DNA of 64,000 nt from NCBI GenBank assembly GCA_027658995.1, contig JAQDQK010000004.1:124001-188000 (forward strand), in the 5' to 3' direction. Positions 7,904 through 16,441 of this stretch are shown piece by piece. The notes beneath the pieces are model-generated. The model searched no databases. It saw only the letters and a list, made by a program, of their open reading frames with translations, and had not been told where the DNA came from. Position numbers and translations under genes: made by a program. This DNA is from Propionibacteriaceae bacterium AM104-82 (lineage in GTDB: Bacteria > Actinomycetota > Actinomycetes > Propionibacteriales > Propionibacteriaceae). Every line of letters starts with the position of its first letter. Within the stretch, counting starts at the first letter, position 1.

Positions 7904-10435
7904 CAGCAACGATCAGATCTCGCCCTGCCCACGTCGACCTACCGGCTCCAGCTCAACGAGGGATTCACCTTCGACGACGCGGTCGCCCAGGTCCCCTACC
8001 TGGCCGACCTCGGCGTCACGCACATCTTCTGTTCCCCCATCCTGCAGGCCGCCCCTGGCTCGATGCACGGCTATGACGTCGTCGACCACACCAGTATCTC
8101 CGCCGACTGCGGCGGCGAGGCGGGCTTCCGGCGGCTCGCAGACGCCGCGCACGCGGCGGGCCTCGGCATCGTCGTGGACGTGGTGCCCAACCACATGGCG
8201 GTCCCGACGCCGATCTGGAAGAACGCCGCCCTGTGGGACGTGCTGGGCAACGGCGCCGCGTCGGCCTACGCCGCCTGGTTCGACGTCGACCTGAGCTCGT
8301 CTCGCGCGGTCCTGATGCCGGTGCTCGGCCGTCGGATCGGTGACGAACTGGCCGACGGCAACATCCGCGTCGAGACGCGCGACGTCGGGGGGCACGAGGA
8401 GCCGGTGGTCGCCTACTTCGACCACGTCTTCCCGATCCGGCCCGGCACCGAGGACCTTCCGCTGGACGAACTGCTGGAGCGCCAGTGGTACCGGCTGGCC
8501 TACTGGAAGGTCGCCAACGAGGAACTCAACTACCGCCGCTTCTTCGACGTCGACACCCTGGCCGCGCTGCGCGTCGAGGACGACGACGTGTTCGACGCCA
8601 CCCACAAACTGCTGCTCGAGTTGTTCCGCGAGGGGCTGATCGACGGGTTCCGGATCGACCACCCCGACGGCCTTGCCACCCCGCGCGGCTACCTGCAGAG
8701 GCTGCACCGTGCAACGGGCGGCGCCTGGGTCGTCGTCGAGAAGATCCTGGAACCGCACGAGCAGCTGCCCCCCGGTTCGCGCTGCGCGGGCACCACGGGC
8801 TACGACTCGCTGCTGCGCGTCGAGGGCCTGTTCAACGACCCCAACCAGCTTCCGAAGCTCGACGAGATCTGGGAGCGGCTGGGCGGCGCCGGTGAGGGAG
8901 GCTTCTCGCAGGTGCTGCTCGCCGCCAAGCGCGAGGTCGTGCGCACCATGCTGTTCACGGAGGTCAACCGGCTGACGTCGATCGCGGTGGCGATCTGCGA
9001 GTCCGACCTGGCGCTCTACGACCACACCAGGCGCGAGATCGGCCGCACCATCGCGGAGCTGCTCGTCCAGATGGACCGCTACCGCGCCTATGTCGAGCCG
9101 GGCATCGCCGCGCCAGAGGCGGAGCGTCAGGTGATCGCGGAGGCCGCCGACCGGGTGCGTCCCGAACTGGTCGAAGACGAGTCCTCGACGCTCGACCTGA
9201 TCGTGCGACTCGTGCTTGGCGACGCCCCCGCGGGTAAGGGAGGCGGCGCCGAGACGCTTCCGAGCATCTCGCACCGCTCCGAGTCCGGCGACGATCCCGT
9301 CGAGGCGCTGCGGGCGGAGTTCATGATCCGTTTCGCGCAGACCTGCGGCCCCGTGATGGCCAAGTCGAAGGAGGACACGGCCTTCTACCGTTGGACGCGC
9401 TTCCTGGCCGTCAACGAGGTGGGAAGCGAGCCGACCATCGTCGGCATCTCAGCCGATGCCTTCCACGACTTCTGCTCCCAACTCGGCGCCGAGTGGCCCG
9501 CCACGATGACGACTCTGTCGACTCACGACACGAAGCGCTCCGAGGACGTCCGGGCCCGGATGTCGGCGATGCTCGAGCACGCGAAGGAGTGGGACGCGTG
9601 CCTCACCGAGCTGAGGTCGGCGACCGAGGACGCCAGGTCACCGCTGGTCGACGGGCCGACCGAACTGTTGCTGTGGCAGACCCTCGCCGCGACCTGGCGG
9701 CTGCCGGGCACGGCCGCAGGCGCCGCGCCGATCAGCGGCGAGCGGCTCTCCGGTTACCTCACCAAGGCGATGCGGGAGGCCAAGGCGCACACCACCTGGA
9801 CCGCCCCCGACGCGGCCTACGAGGACGCCGTCCAGTCTTTCGCCACGGTGGCCCTCGCCGACGAGCGGGTCGCGGCGGCGCTCGACGCGTTCGTCGAGGC
9901 AAGCTACGAGACGACCCGCGGCATCATCCTTGGCTCCAAGCTGATCCAACTGACCATGCCCGGCGTGCCCGACCTGTACCAGGGCAACGAGATCGTCGAC
10001 CTGTCGCTGGTCGACCCCGACAACCGTCGCCCCGTCGACTACGGCGCGCGCCGCGCGCTGCTTGCCGACACCGACGCCATCTCCCTGGACGCGGAGAAGA
10101 TGCTGGTGGTCAGGGAGGCGCTGCGGCTGCGCCGGGACCACCCCGATGCCTTCCGGGGAGCCACCTCGTCCTACTCGCCGGTGGCCACCACGTCGGGGCA
10201 GGCGGTCGCGTTCGCGCGCGGCGTCGCGGGCGAGGAGCGACTCACCGCGATCACCGTCGCGGCGCGGTTCAACTCCCAACTGACGGAGCGCGGCGGCTGG
10301 GGCGAGCACCAGATCATCCTGCCCGAGGGCCGCTGGCGCGACGCGCTGTCGGGCCGCGAGTTCGACGGCGGGCAGGTGCCGCTCGCCGAGGTGCTGCAGC
10401 AGCGTCCCGTCGCCCTGCTGACGGTGGCCCCGTGA
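7901..10435 (+). CDS. treY: Malto-oligosyltrehalose synthase TreY
   Basis: Converts the reducing-end alpha-1,4 bond of malto-oligosaccharides to alpha,alpha-1,1, giving maltooligosyl trehalose. It is 844 aa (usual 720-850). The N-terminus STYRLQLNEGFTFDDA is characteristic. GH13 residues visible are DVVPNHMAV near residue 88, nucleophile Asp253 (GFRIDHPDGL) and Glu280 (VVEKILEPHE); the late PGVPDLYQGNE motif is also present. GTG 7901 is chosen from the -10 spacing and the alignment start. The stop overlaps treZ (GTGA). Together with GlgX and TreZ it forms the glycogen-to-trehalose route. Confidence 0.95.
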   Translation: MQQRSDLALPTSTYRLQLNEGFTFDDAVAQVPYLADLGVTHIFCSPILQAAPGSMHGYDVVDHTSISADCGGEAGFRRLADAAHAAGLGIVVDVVPNHMAVPTPIWKNAALWDVLGNGAASAYAAWFDVDLSSSRAVLMPVLGRRIGDELADGNIRVETRDVGGHEEPVVAYFDHVFPIRPGTEDLPLDELLERQWYRLAYWKVANEELNYRRFFDVDTLAALRVEDDDVFDATHKLLLELFREGLIDGFRIDHPDGLATPRGYLQRLHRATGGAWVVVEKILEPHEQLPPGSRCAGTTGYDSLLRVEGLFNDPNQLPKLDEIWERLGGAGEGGFSQVLLAAKREVVRTMLFTEVNRLTSIAVAICESDLALYDHTRREIGRTIAELLVQMDRYRAYVEPGIAAPEAERQVIAEAADRVRPELVEDESSTLDLIVRLVLGDAPAGKGGGAETLPSISHRSESGDDPVEALRAEFMIRFAQTCGPVMAKSKEDTAFYRWTRFLAVNEVGSEPTIVGISADAFHDFCSQLGAEWPATMTTLSTHDTKRSEDVRARMSAMLEHAKEWDACLTELRSATEDARSPLVDGPTELLLWQTLAATWRLPGTAAGAAPISGERLSGYLTKAMREAKAHTTWTAPDAAYEDAVQSFATVALADERVAAALDAFVEASYETTRGIILGSKLIQLTMPGVPDLYQGNEIVDLSLVDPDNRRPVDYGARRALLADTDAISLDAEKMLVVREALRLRRDHPDAFRGATSSYSPVATTSGQAVAFARGVAGEERLTAITVAARFNSQLTERGGWGEHQIILPEGRWRDALSGREFDGGQVPLAEVLQQRPVALLTVAP

Positions 10436-12162
10436 CGGCGGGGACAATCTGGGCGCCGTCCGCCGGTTCGCTGTCGCTGCGACTGGGCGACGGAAGCGAC
10501 CTCGCGATGCTGCCGGGATCCGACGGCTGGTACGAGCCGGAGCGGGCCCTCCTGCCTGGCGAGCGGTACGGGTTCATGGTCGACGGCGACGGGCCGTTCC
10601 CCGACCCGCGCTCGCTCAGCCTTCCCGACGGCGTGCACGGCCTGAGCCGCGTCGTCGACCCGGCGGTCTTCGGCAGGGCGACGAACTGGCCCGGTCGGAA
10701 GGTGCTGGGCGGCGTCCTGTACGAGATGCACGTTGGCACCTTCACGGCGGCGGGCACCCTCGACGCCGCGGTCGCCCGGCTGGACGACCTCGTCGCGCTC
10801 GGCGTCGACGCCGTCGAACTGCTGCCGCTGGCCGCGTTCGCCGGCGAGCGGGGCTGGGGCTACGACGGGGTCGCGCCGTGGTCGGTGCACGAGGCCTACG
10901 GCGGCCAGGAGGCGCTGGTGCGCTTCGTCGACGCCGCGCACGACAAGGGGCTCGGCGTGATCCTCGACGTGGTGCACAACCACCTCGGCCCGGAGGGCGC
11001 CTACGTGTCGCGTTTCGGTCCGTACTTCAGCCCGCGGCACCAGACGCCGTGGGGCGACGGGATCAACCTCGACGACGTCGGATCGGCCCAGGTGCGCGAC
11101 TATCTGATCGGCTCGGCACGCCACTTCCTGGTCGACGTCGGCGTCGACGGGCTCCGCCTCGACGCGGTGCACGCGCTGGCCGACGACTCCCCCACGCACT
11201 TCCTGGCGGAGTTGGCGCTGCGAAAGGCCGACTGGGAGGCCGAGACGGGCCGGGCCATGACGCTGATCGCCGAGTCGGACCTGAACCGGCCGACCATGGT
11301 GATGCCGGTGGGCACCGAACCGGAGGCGCGGGGCATGGACGCGCAGTGGGCCGACGACGTCCACCACGCGCTGCACGCCTTCTTCGGCCGCGAGCAGTCG
11401 GGCTACTACGTCGACTTCGGCGACGCGCAGGAACTCGCGAAGGCACTGACACGCGTGTTCATCCACGACGGCGGCTACTCCCGGTTCCGCGGCCAGGACT
11501 GGGGCGCCCCGGTCGACCCGACCAGCCCATACTACGACGGCCACTCGTTCGTGGTGTTCCTGCAGGACCACGACCAGGTCGGCAACCGCGCCGTCGGCGA
11601 CCGGTTCGCCCAGCACGCCGGCCCCGACGACCAGGCGGCAGCGGCCGCCCTCTACCTGCTGTCTGCCTTCACGCCGATGCTGTTCATGGGCGAGGAGTGG
11701 GCGGCCAGCGCGCCGTTCCCGTTCTTCAGCCACCTCGGCCCTGAGCTCGGCCCCCTGGTGACGCAGGGCCGCGCCCGCGAGTTCGCCGCGATGGGCTGGG
11801 ACGCCGCCACCCCCGACCCGCAGGCGACGTCGACGTTCGACTCGGCAAAGCTCGACTGGGACGAGAGGTCGGAGGCAGGCCACGCCCGGATGCTCGCCTG
11901 GTACGAGACGCTGATCGGGCTGCGCCGCGCCCACGAGGATCTGCGCGACCCGCACCTGAGCGAGGTCCGCGTCGACGTCGTCGACCCGAACACGGTAGCG
12001 ATGCGTCGAGGCGACTTCCTGGTGGTCGCGACGCGCTCGGAGTCCAGGGTCAGGATCGATGAGCGCGACGAGGTCGTGGCGAGGTGGAGCGAGGTCGCCC
12101 GGCCGAACCCGACCGAACTGGTCCTCTCCTGCCCCGGCGCCGCCGTCCTGCGGCTCGGCTAG
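10432..12162 (+). CDS. treZ: Malto-oligosyltrehalose trehalohydrolase TreZ
   Basis: Releases trehalose from maltooligosyl trehalose. The GTG at 10432 overlaps the treY stop; the same frame stays open upstream to 9391, but that part is a shadow of treY. 576 aa. An N-terminal beta-sandwich (GTIWAPSAGSLSLRLGDG) is followed by a GH13 barrel with Asp244 (GLRLDAVHAL), Glu281 (LIAESDLNRP) and Asp381 (DHDQVGNR). The MLFMGEEWA segment near the end is typical of TreZ. Its TAG stop shares the CTAG at 12159-12162 with the convergent lacI-type gene. Confidence 0.95.
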   Translation: MTAGTIWAPSAGSLSLRLGDGSDLAMLPGSDGWYEPERALLPGERYGFMVDGDGPFPDPRSLSLPDGVHGLSRVVDPAVFGRATNWPGRKVLGGVLYEMHVGTFTAAGTLDAAVARLDDLVALGVDAVELLPLAAFAGERGWGYDGVAPWSVHEAYGGQEALVRFVDAAHDKGLGVILDVVHNHLGPEGAYVSRFGPYFSPRHQTPWGDGINLDDVGSAQVRDYLIGSARHFLVDVGVDGLRLDAVHALADDSPTHFLAELALRKADWEAETGRAMTLIAESDLNRPTMVMPVGTEPEARGMDAQWADDVHHALHAFFGREQSGYYVDFGDAQELAKALTRVFIHDGGYSRFRGQDWGAPVDPTSPYYDGHSFVVFLQDHDQVGNRAVGDRFAQHAGPDDQAAAAALYLLSAFTPMLFMGEEWAASAPFPFFSHLGPELGPLVTQGRAREFAAMGWDAATPDPQATSTFDSAKLDWDERSEAGHARMLAWYETLIGLRRAHEDLRDPHLSEVRVDVVDPNTVAMRRGDFLVVATRSESRVRIDERDEVVARWSEVARPNPTELVLSCPGAAVLRLG

Positions 12163-13196
12163 GCCCGCTCGACTGGTCGGGTGTCGATCGGGCTGAGTGG
12201 CGCGGTACTGGAACGCAGCACCATCTCAGGGGCCACCCGCACCGACTCCACCGCAACCCCCGGGTCCTCGATCTGGCGGATCAACAGCCCAATGCTCGCG
12301 TGCCCGATGCTGAAGAACTCCTGCCGGACCGTTGTCAGGGGCGGGAACGAATGGGCGGCCTCCGGAAGGTCGTCGAAGCCCACCACACTGACCTCTGACG
12401 GGATGGACCGGCCGGCGTCGTGGAGGGCGTGCATGATGCCGAGCGCCATCGAGTCGTTGGCGGCGAAGACGGCTGTCACTGCCCGGATCCCGGCAAGGAC
12501 CCGCCCGGCCTCGTAACCGGACTGGTGATGCCAGTCACCGAACAGGAGCGGCGGGATCTCCCGTCCGCGCGCCTCGAGCGCCTCCCGCCAGCCGCGCTGC
12601 CGTTCCACGGAGTCGAACCAGTCGGCCGGCCCGGACACGTGCCAGACGCTCTCATGCCCGAGGTCGAGAAGGTGCTCGGTCGCGGCCCTTGCCCCGTCGG
12701 CCTGATTGAGCGCCACGCCGACCGCCTCGCTGTCGGGGTCTCCCTCCACCATCACAACGGGGAGCCCCTCCGGAAGAGGAAGGGCGGCCACGTCGGTGGT
12801 CGTCTGCGGGGCCATCAGGATGATTCCATCGACGCGCTGATCCACCAGGACGTCGACCACCCGCTTCACGTCGGCGGCCTTCCGTGAGCGCGTGCTCGCG
12901 AAGGTCACCGCGTAACCGGCCTCTGTGGCGGCGTTCTCGATGCCCTCCATGGTCGAGGGCGTCTCGAATGCGCCGGTGCCGATGCACAGGACGCCGAGCA
13001 ATCGAGTGCGCCCCACCTTCAGTGCCCGCGCGGCCAGGTTCGGGCGGTACCCGACGTGCTCGACGGCCGCAAGCACCCGGGCGCGGGTCTCCGGCAGCAC
13101 GTTGGGGCTTGCGTTGATCACCCGGGAGACGGTCTGGTAAGTGACGCCTGCGATGCGCGCCACATCCTTCAGCGATGGGGGCCGTTGATCGTTCAC
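12159..13196 (-). CDS. LacI-family transcriptional regulator
   Basis: 345 aa. The N-terminal helix-turn-helix (SLKDVARIAGVTYQTVSRVIN, residues 8-28) plus hinge is followed by a periplasmic-binding-protein-like sugar sensor domain (about 65-335). It is divergent from the ABC sugar operon that begins 182 bp away. Two LacI-type operators in that gap make this the local repressor; the inducer is presumably the transported sugar or a product of the glycosidase. ATG 13196 has a purine-rich ribosome site (GAGGAGAGAGGGAG) just upstream. The convergent overlap with treZ is only the shared CTAG. Confidence 0.92.
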   Translation of the reverse strand: MNDQRPPSLKDVARIAGVTYQTVSRVINASPNVLPETRARVLAAVEHVGYRPNLAARALKVGRTRLLGVLCIGTGAFETPSTMEGIENAATEAGYAVTFASTRSRKAADVKRVVDVLVDQRVDGIILMAPQTTTDVAALPLPEGLPVVMVEGDPDSEAVGVALNQADGARAATEHLLDLGHESVWHVSGPADWFDSVERQRGWREALEARGREIPPLLFGDWHHQSGYEAGRVLAGIRAVTAVFAANDSMALGIMHALHDAGRSIPSEVSVVGFDDLPEAAHSFPPLTTVRQEFFSIGHASIGLLIRQIEDPGVAVESVRVAPEMVLRSSTAPLSPIDTRPVERA

Positions 13197-13267
13197 ATGC
13201 TCCCTCTCTCCTCGCGGCTCGACACGGGCGACGATGCCTGATCCTCTGGAAGCCTAGCGCACTTCCA

Positions 13268-13281
13268 TGCGAACCATCACA
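13268..13281 (+). promoter_or_regulatory. Upstream (weaker) LacI-type operator
   Basis: TGCGAACCATCACA resembles the TGNGAACGTTCNCA palindrome of the downstream site but matches less well in the right half. Its centre lies 60 bp upstream of the main operator, a distance compatible with looping by a tetramer. It also lies 72 bp upstream of the divergent lacI-type start codon. Confidence 0.45.
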
Positions 13282-13295
13282 TTTCCCCAACACCC

Positions 13296-13325
13296 TTGAC
13301 GCGGTGCCGCTGCGAGAGTTACCGT
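13296..13325 (+). promoter_or_regulatory. Promoter of the sugar ABC operon
   Basis: TTGACG (13296-13301), an 18-bp spacer, and TACCGT (13320-13325). The main operator starts 3 nt downstream, so repressor binding would cover the start point. Confidence 0.6.
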
Positions 13326-13327
13326 CG

Positions 13328-13341
13328 TGTGAACGTTCGCA
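13328..13341 (+). promoter_or_regulatory. Main LacI-family operator
   Basis: TGTGAACGTTCGCA is a near-perfect palindrome with the central AACGTT/CG step favoured by LacI-family proteins. It overlaps the predicted transcription start of the operon, consistent with repression. Confidence 0.7.
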
Positions 13342-13377
13342 TGGAACGACCAAGTTCCCAGTCAAGGAGGACTGTCA

Positions 13378-14664
13378 ATGAAGAAGCGCCTGTTGGTGCC
13401 GACGGCCGCGATGGCCGCGCTCTGCACCCTGCTGGCGGGATGCTCAGGCTCGGGGCAGGGCACCCAGCCGAGCGAGACCCCCAATGCCAGCCAAGCCGCC
13501 GGGTTGTCGGGCGATCTCGAGTTCATGACGGGGGCCGCGGTCGACTCGGACCTCTACCTGAAGTACGAGGAGCTCACCGACGCCTTCCTCGCCGCCAACC
13601 CCGATGTCACCATCGAACTGGTCCCCTCGAGCACAGACCACGAGGGCGAGGTCAAGACCCGCCTCGCCTCCGGCAATATTCCCGACATCTGGATGACGCA
13701 CGGCTGGTCGCTGCTGCGCTACTCCGAGTTCCTCACCCCGCTCCAGGACGAGAAGTGGGCCGCCGACCTGTCCCCTGCCCTGAAGCCCGCCATGGTCTCG
13801 CCTGAGGGCGCGCTCTACGCCCTGCCGATCGACGTCGACATCGCGGGCATCCTCTACAACGAGGACGTGCTGAAGGCGGCCGGCTGGCAGGCCAAGGACA
13901 TCACGACCTGGGAGGCCTTCGACAAGGCGGCCGCCGACATCGCCGCCTCCGGGACCACGGCCATCTACACGGCGGGCAAGGACCGCTGGCCGACCGGCCT
14001 GTTCGTCGACTGGATCGCCCCCGGCGCCTTCAGCGAGGAGCAGTTGAAGGCGATGTCGGAGCACAAGTTCCAGCGCGAGCCGTACCAGGTGGCGCTCGAC
14101 AAGGTGGCTCAGTGGCGCGACGCGGGCTACTACAACCCCGACTACAGTTCGGCGACCACCGACGACATCTCTGCGGCGCTGGCCGAGGGCAAGGCCGGGT
14201 TCTCCTTCCTGATGAACTTCGTGGCGGTGGGCGCCTACACCTACAACCCGGACGCAAAGGTCGGCTTCATGCCGATCCCCTCGGCCTCCGGCGGCGACCC
14301 CTACCTGGTCGGCGGCGAGAAGAACGCGCTGGGGATCTGGAAGGACACGAAGAGCCCGGAGGCTGCGAAGGCCTACCTGGCCTTCCTGGCCCAGCCCGAG
14401 AACCTCGGGGCCCTGGCCAAGACCGCGGGCTCCGCACCGGGGCTGACCACCGCAACCGCCGACCTGGGCGGACTTCAGGCGAGCTTCGACACCTACGTCG
14501 GCAAGGTCGAGACGGTCCCCTACTTCGACAGGGTCTACATGCCCAACGGCGCGTGGGACAGCATCGTGTCGACCACTGAGAGCGTGCTGACCAAGCAGGC
14601 ATCGGTGAGCGATGCCCTCGACAAGGTTGCTGCCGACTTCGAGCAACTGTCCGCCGGAAACTGA
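13378..14664 (+). CDS. Sugar ABC transporter substrate-binding lipoprotein
   Basis: 428 aa extracellular binding protein (SBP type 1). The signal peptide MKKRLLVPTAAMAALCTLLA runs into the lipobox LLAGC, giving lipidated Cys22. The mature domain has the usual two-lobed features, for example the hinge-like DIWMTHGW, the YALPIDVDIAGILYNEDVL stretch and a C-terminal PYFDRVYMPNGAWDSI. It is the first gene of the LacI-controlled operon. Ribosome site AAGGAGG (13364-13370) lies 7 nt before ATG. The ligand cannot be read from sequence; the neighbouring glycosidase suggests an oligosaccharide. Confidence 0.92.
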   Translation: MKKRLLVPTAAMAALCTLLAGCSGSGQGTQPSETPNASQAAGLSGDLEFMTGAAVDSDLYLKYEELTDAFLAANPDVTIELVPSSTDHEGEVKTRLASGNIPDIWMTHGWSLLRYSEFLTPLQDEKWAADLSPALKPAMVSPEGALYALPIDVDIAGILYNEDVLKAAGWQAKDITTWEAFDKAAADIAASGTTAIYTAGKDRWPTGLFVDWIAPGAFSEEQLKAMSEHKFQREPYQVALDKVAQWRDAGYYNPDYSSATTDDISAALAEGKAGFSFLMNFVAVGAYTYNPDAKVGFMPIPSASGGDPYLVGGEKNALGIWKDTKSPEAAKAYLAFLAQPENLGALAKTAGSAPGLTTATADLGGLQASFDTYVGKVETVPYFDRVYMPNGAWDSIVSTTESVLTKQASVSDALDKVAADFEQLSAGN

Positions 14665-14715
14665 GCGAGCCGGCCGCCCGACGGCGGCCGGCCCACCACC
14701 TAGCCAGGAGTCGTC

Positions 14716-15612
14716 GTGACCGACCGACCCAGCGCCAGCCGCCGGTCCCGGAGCGGTTGGCAGATCAACCTCTTCTACCTGCCCGCCCTGCTGATCTTCG
14801 CCGTCTTCACCGTCTACCCGCTGCTGAGCGGGGTCCAGATCTCCCTCACCGACTGGGACGGGTTCAGCGCGGCGCGCAGCTTCGTCGGCCTCGACAACTA
14901 CCTGCGGCTTGCTGGCGACCCCACCTTCCGCGTAGTCCTGGTCAACACCCTGATCTACGGCTTCGGCAGCACCATCGTGCAGCAGGTGCTCGGGCTCGGG
15001 CTTGCGCTGGCCCTCGACCGACCCACCAGGCGCAACACGGTGCTGCGCGCCGTCATCTACCTTCCCGTGCTGGTCTCGCCCGTGATCATGGGCACGATGT
15101 ACTACCTGCTGTTGCAGTACAACCGGGGCGCGCTCAACGACGTCGTGGTTGCCCTGGGCGGTGACAGGATCGCCTGGCTGGCGACCCCCGAGGCGTCGAT
15201 CGCGATCATCGTGCTGGTCAACTCGCTCCAGTTCGTCGGCCTCTCGATGATCATCTACCTGGCGGGGTTGCAGGGCATCGGGCAGGTCTACTACGAGGCC
15301 TCGGCCCTCGACGGGGCGAGTCCCGCCCGTCAGTTCCGCCACATCACGCTGCCGATGCTGCGCCCCGCGATCGCCACCAGCGTCGTGCTGAACCTGATCG
15401 GCGGGCTGAAGCTCTTCGACATCATCAAGGTGCTCACCAACGGCGGACCCGGCTACTCGACGAACTCGGTCTCCACCTTCCTCGGAGTGACCTACTTCGA
15501 CGCGCAGAGCGCGGGCTACGCCTCCTCGATGGGCGTGACGCTCTTCCTGCTCATCATGACCGTGACGGTCGTCCTCAACGGCCTGTTCAATCGCAACCGA
15601 TCGGACGTGTGA
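14716..15612 (+). CDS. Sugar ABC transporter permease (MalF/UgpA type)
   Basis: 298 aa, six predicted membrane segments. The cytoplasmic EAA loop reads YEASALDGASPARQFRHITL near residues 194-213, the site that docks the ATPase. GTG 14716 has an AGGAG ribosome site about 7 nt upstream (14705-14709). The next permease starts 1 nt after the stop. First of the two inner-membrane subunits of the importer. Confidence 0.93.
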   Translation: MTDRPSASRRSRSGWQINLFYLPALLIFAVFTVYPLLSGVQISLTDWDGFSAARSFVGLDNYLRLAGDPTFRVVLVNTLIYGFGSTIVQQVLGLGLALALDRPTRRNTVLRAVIYLPVLVSPVIMGTMYYLLLQYNRGALNDVVVALGGDRIAWLATPEASIAIIVLVNSLQFVGLSMIIYLAGLQGIGQVYYEASALDGASPARQFRHITLPMLRPAIATSVVLNLIGGLKLFDIIKVLTNGGPGYSTNSVSTFLGVTYFDAQSAGYASSMGVTLFLLIMTVTVVLNGLFNRNRSDV

Positions 15613-15613
15613 C

Positions 15614-16441
15614 ATGTCAGTCCTCCGCAGGGGCGCCGTGTTCGCGGCCGGGATCGTGGTGGTACTGATCGCCCTGGCGCAACTGGTCCCCTTCTATGTC
15701 GCGGCGACGGTCGCCCTCAAGCCGCGCACCGATCTGTCCACCCGCTGGCTCCCGCCGACGGGGCTCTACCTCGGCAACTTCGTCACCGCCATCGAGCGCG
15801 GCGGGATGCTGACCGCCGTCGGCAACAGCGTCATCGTCACCGTGGCCGCCACGGCCCTCGTCGTCGTCGCGGGGGCGCTGGCCGGATACCCGCTTGCCCG
15901 CCGGACGAGCCGCTGGAACACCGTCGTGCTGATGGCGTTCGTCGGCTCACTGATGATCCCGCCGCTGAGCATCCTGGTGCCGATCTACTCCCTGATGAAC
16001 TCGCTGGGCGGGGTGAACACCTATTGGGGGATCGTGCTGATCATGGTCAGCGGTCAGTTGCCGCTCAGCATCTTCCTCTACGCCTCGTTCATCAAGGCGA
16101 TCCCCGCGTCGCTGGAGGAGGCCGCCCTGCTCGACGGGGCGAACCGCTTCCAGATCTTCGTCCACGTCATCATGCCGCTGCTGAAGCCGGTCACCGCGAC
16201 CGTCGTGATCATCACAGGGGTGTTCATCTGGAACGACTACCAGATGTCGCTCTACATGCTCACCACGAAGCAGATGCGCACCATCGCCCCGGCGATCGGT
16301 TCCTTCTTCTCCCAGCAGGGCAACAACCTGGGGGCCGCCGCCGCGGCCTCGCTGATCGGCGTGATCCCAGTGGTGATCGCCTACCTCCTCCTCCAGAAGC
16401 AGTTTATGAAGGGAATGCTGGCCGGTGCAGAAAAGGGATGA
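15614..16441 (+). CDS. Sugar ABC transporter permease (MalG/UgpE type)
   Basis: 275 aa, six predicted membrane segments. The EAA loop LEEAALLDGANRFQIFVHVI lies near residues 163-182. It partners the preceding permease. The last 17 nt overlap the following glycosidase. No ATP-binding subunit is encoded in the operon, so a shared MsiK-like ATPase elsewhere in the genome is expected (known for actinobacterial sugar importers; inferred here). Confidence 0.93.
   Translation: MSVLRRGAVFAAGIVVVLIALAQLVPFYVAATVALKPRTDLSTRWLPPTGLYLGNFVTAIERGGMLTAVGNSVIVTVAATALVVVAGALAGYPLARRTSRWNTVVLMAFVGSLMIPPLSILVPIYSLMNSLGGVNTYWGIVLIMVSGQLPLSIFLYASFIKAIPASLEEAALLDGANRFQIFVHVIMPLLKPVTATVVIITGVFIWNDYQMSLYMLTTKQMRTIAPAIGSFFSQQGNNLGAAAAASLIGVIPVVIAYLLLQKQFMKGMLAGAEKG

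Noticed and set aside
9391..10431. Upstream part of the open frame containing treZ
   Set aside because: Lies in another frame of treY. The real treZ start is GTG 10432, with stop-start overlap.
13444..15615. 723-codon minus-strand open frame
   Set aside because: Antisense to the ABC binding protein and permease, which have strong family motifs.
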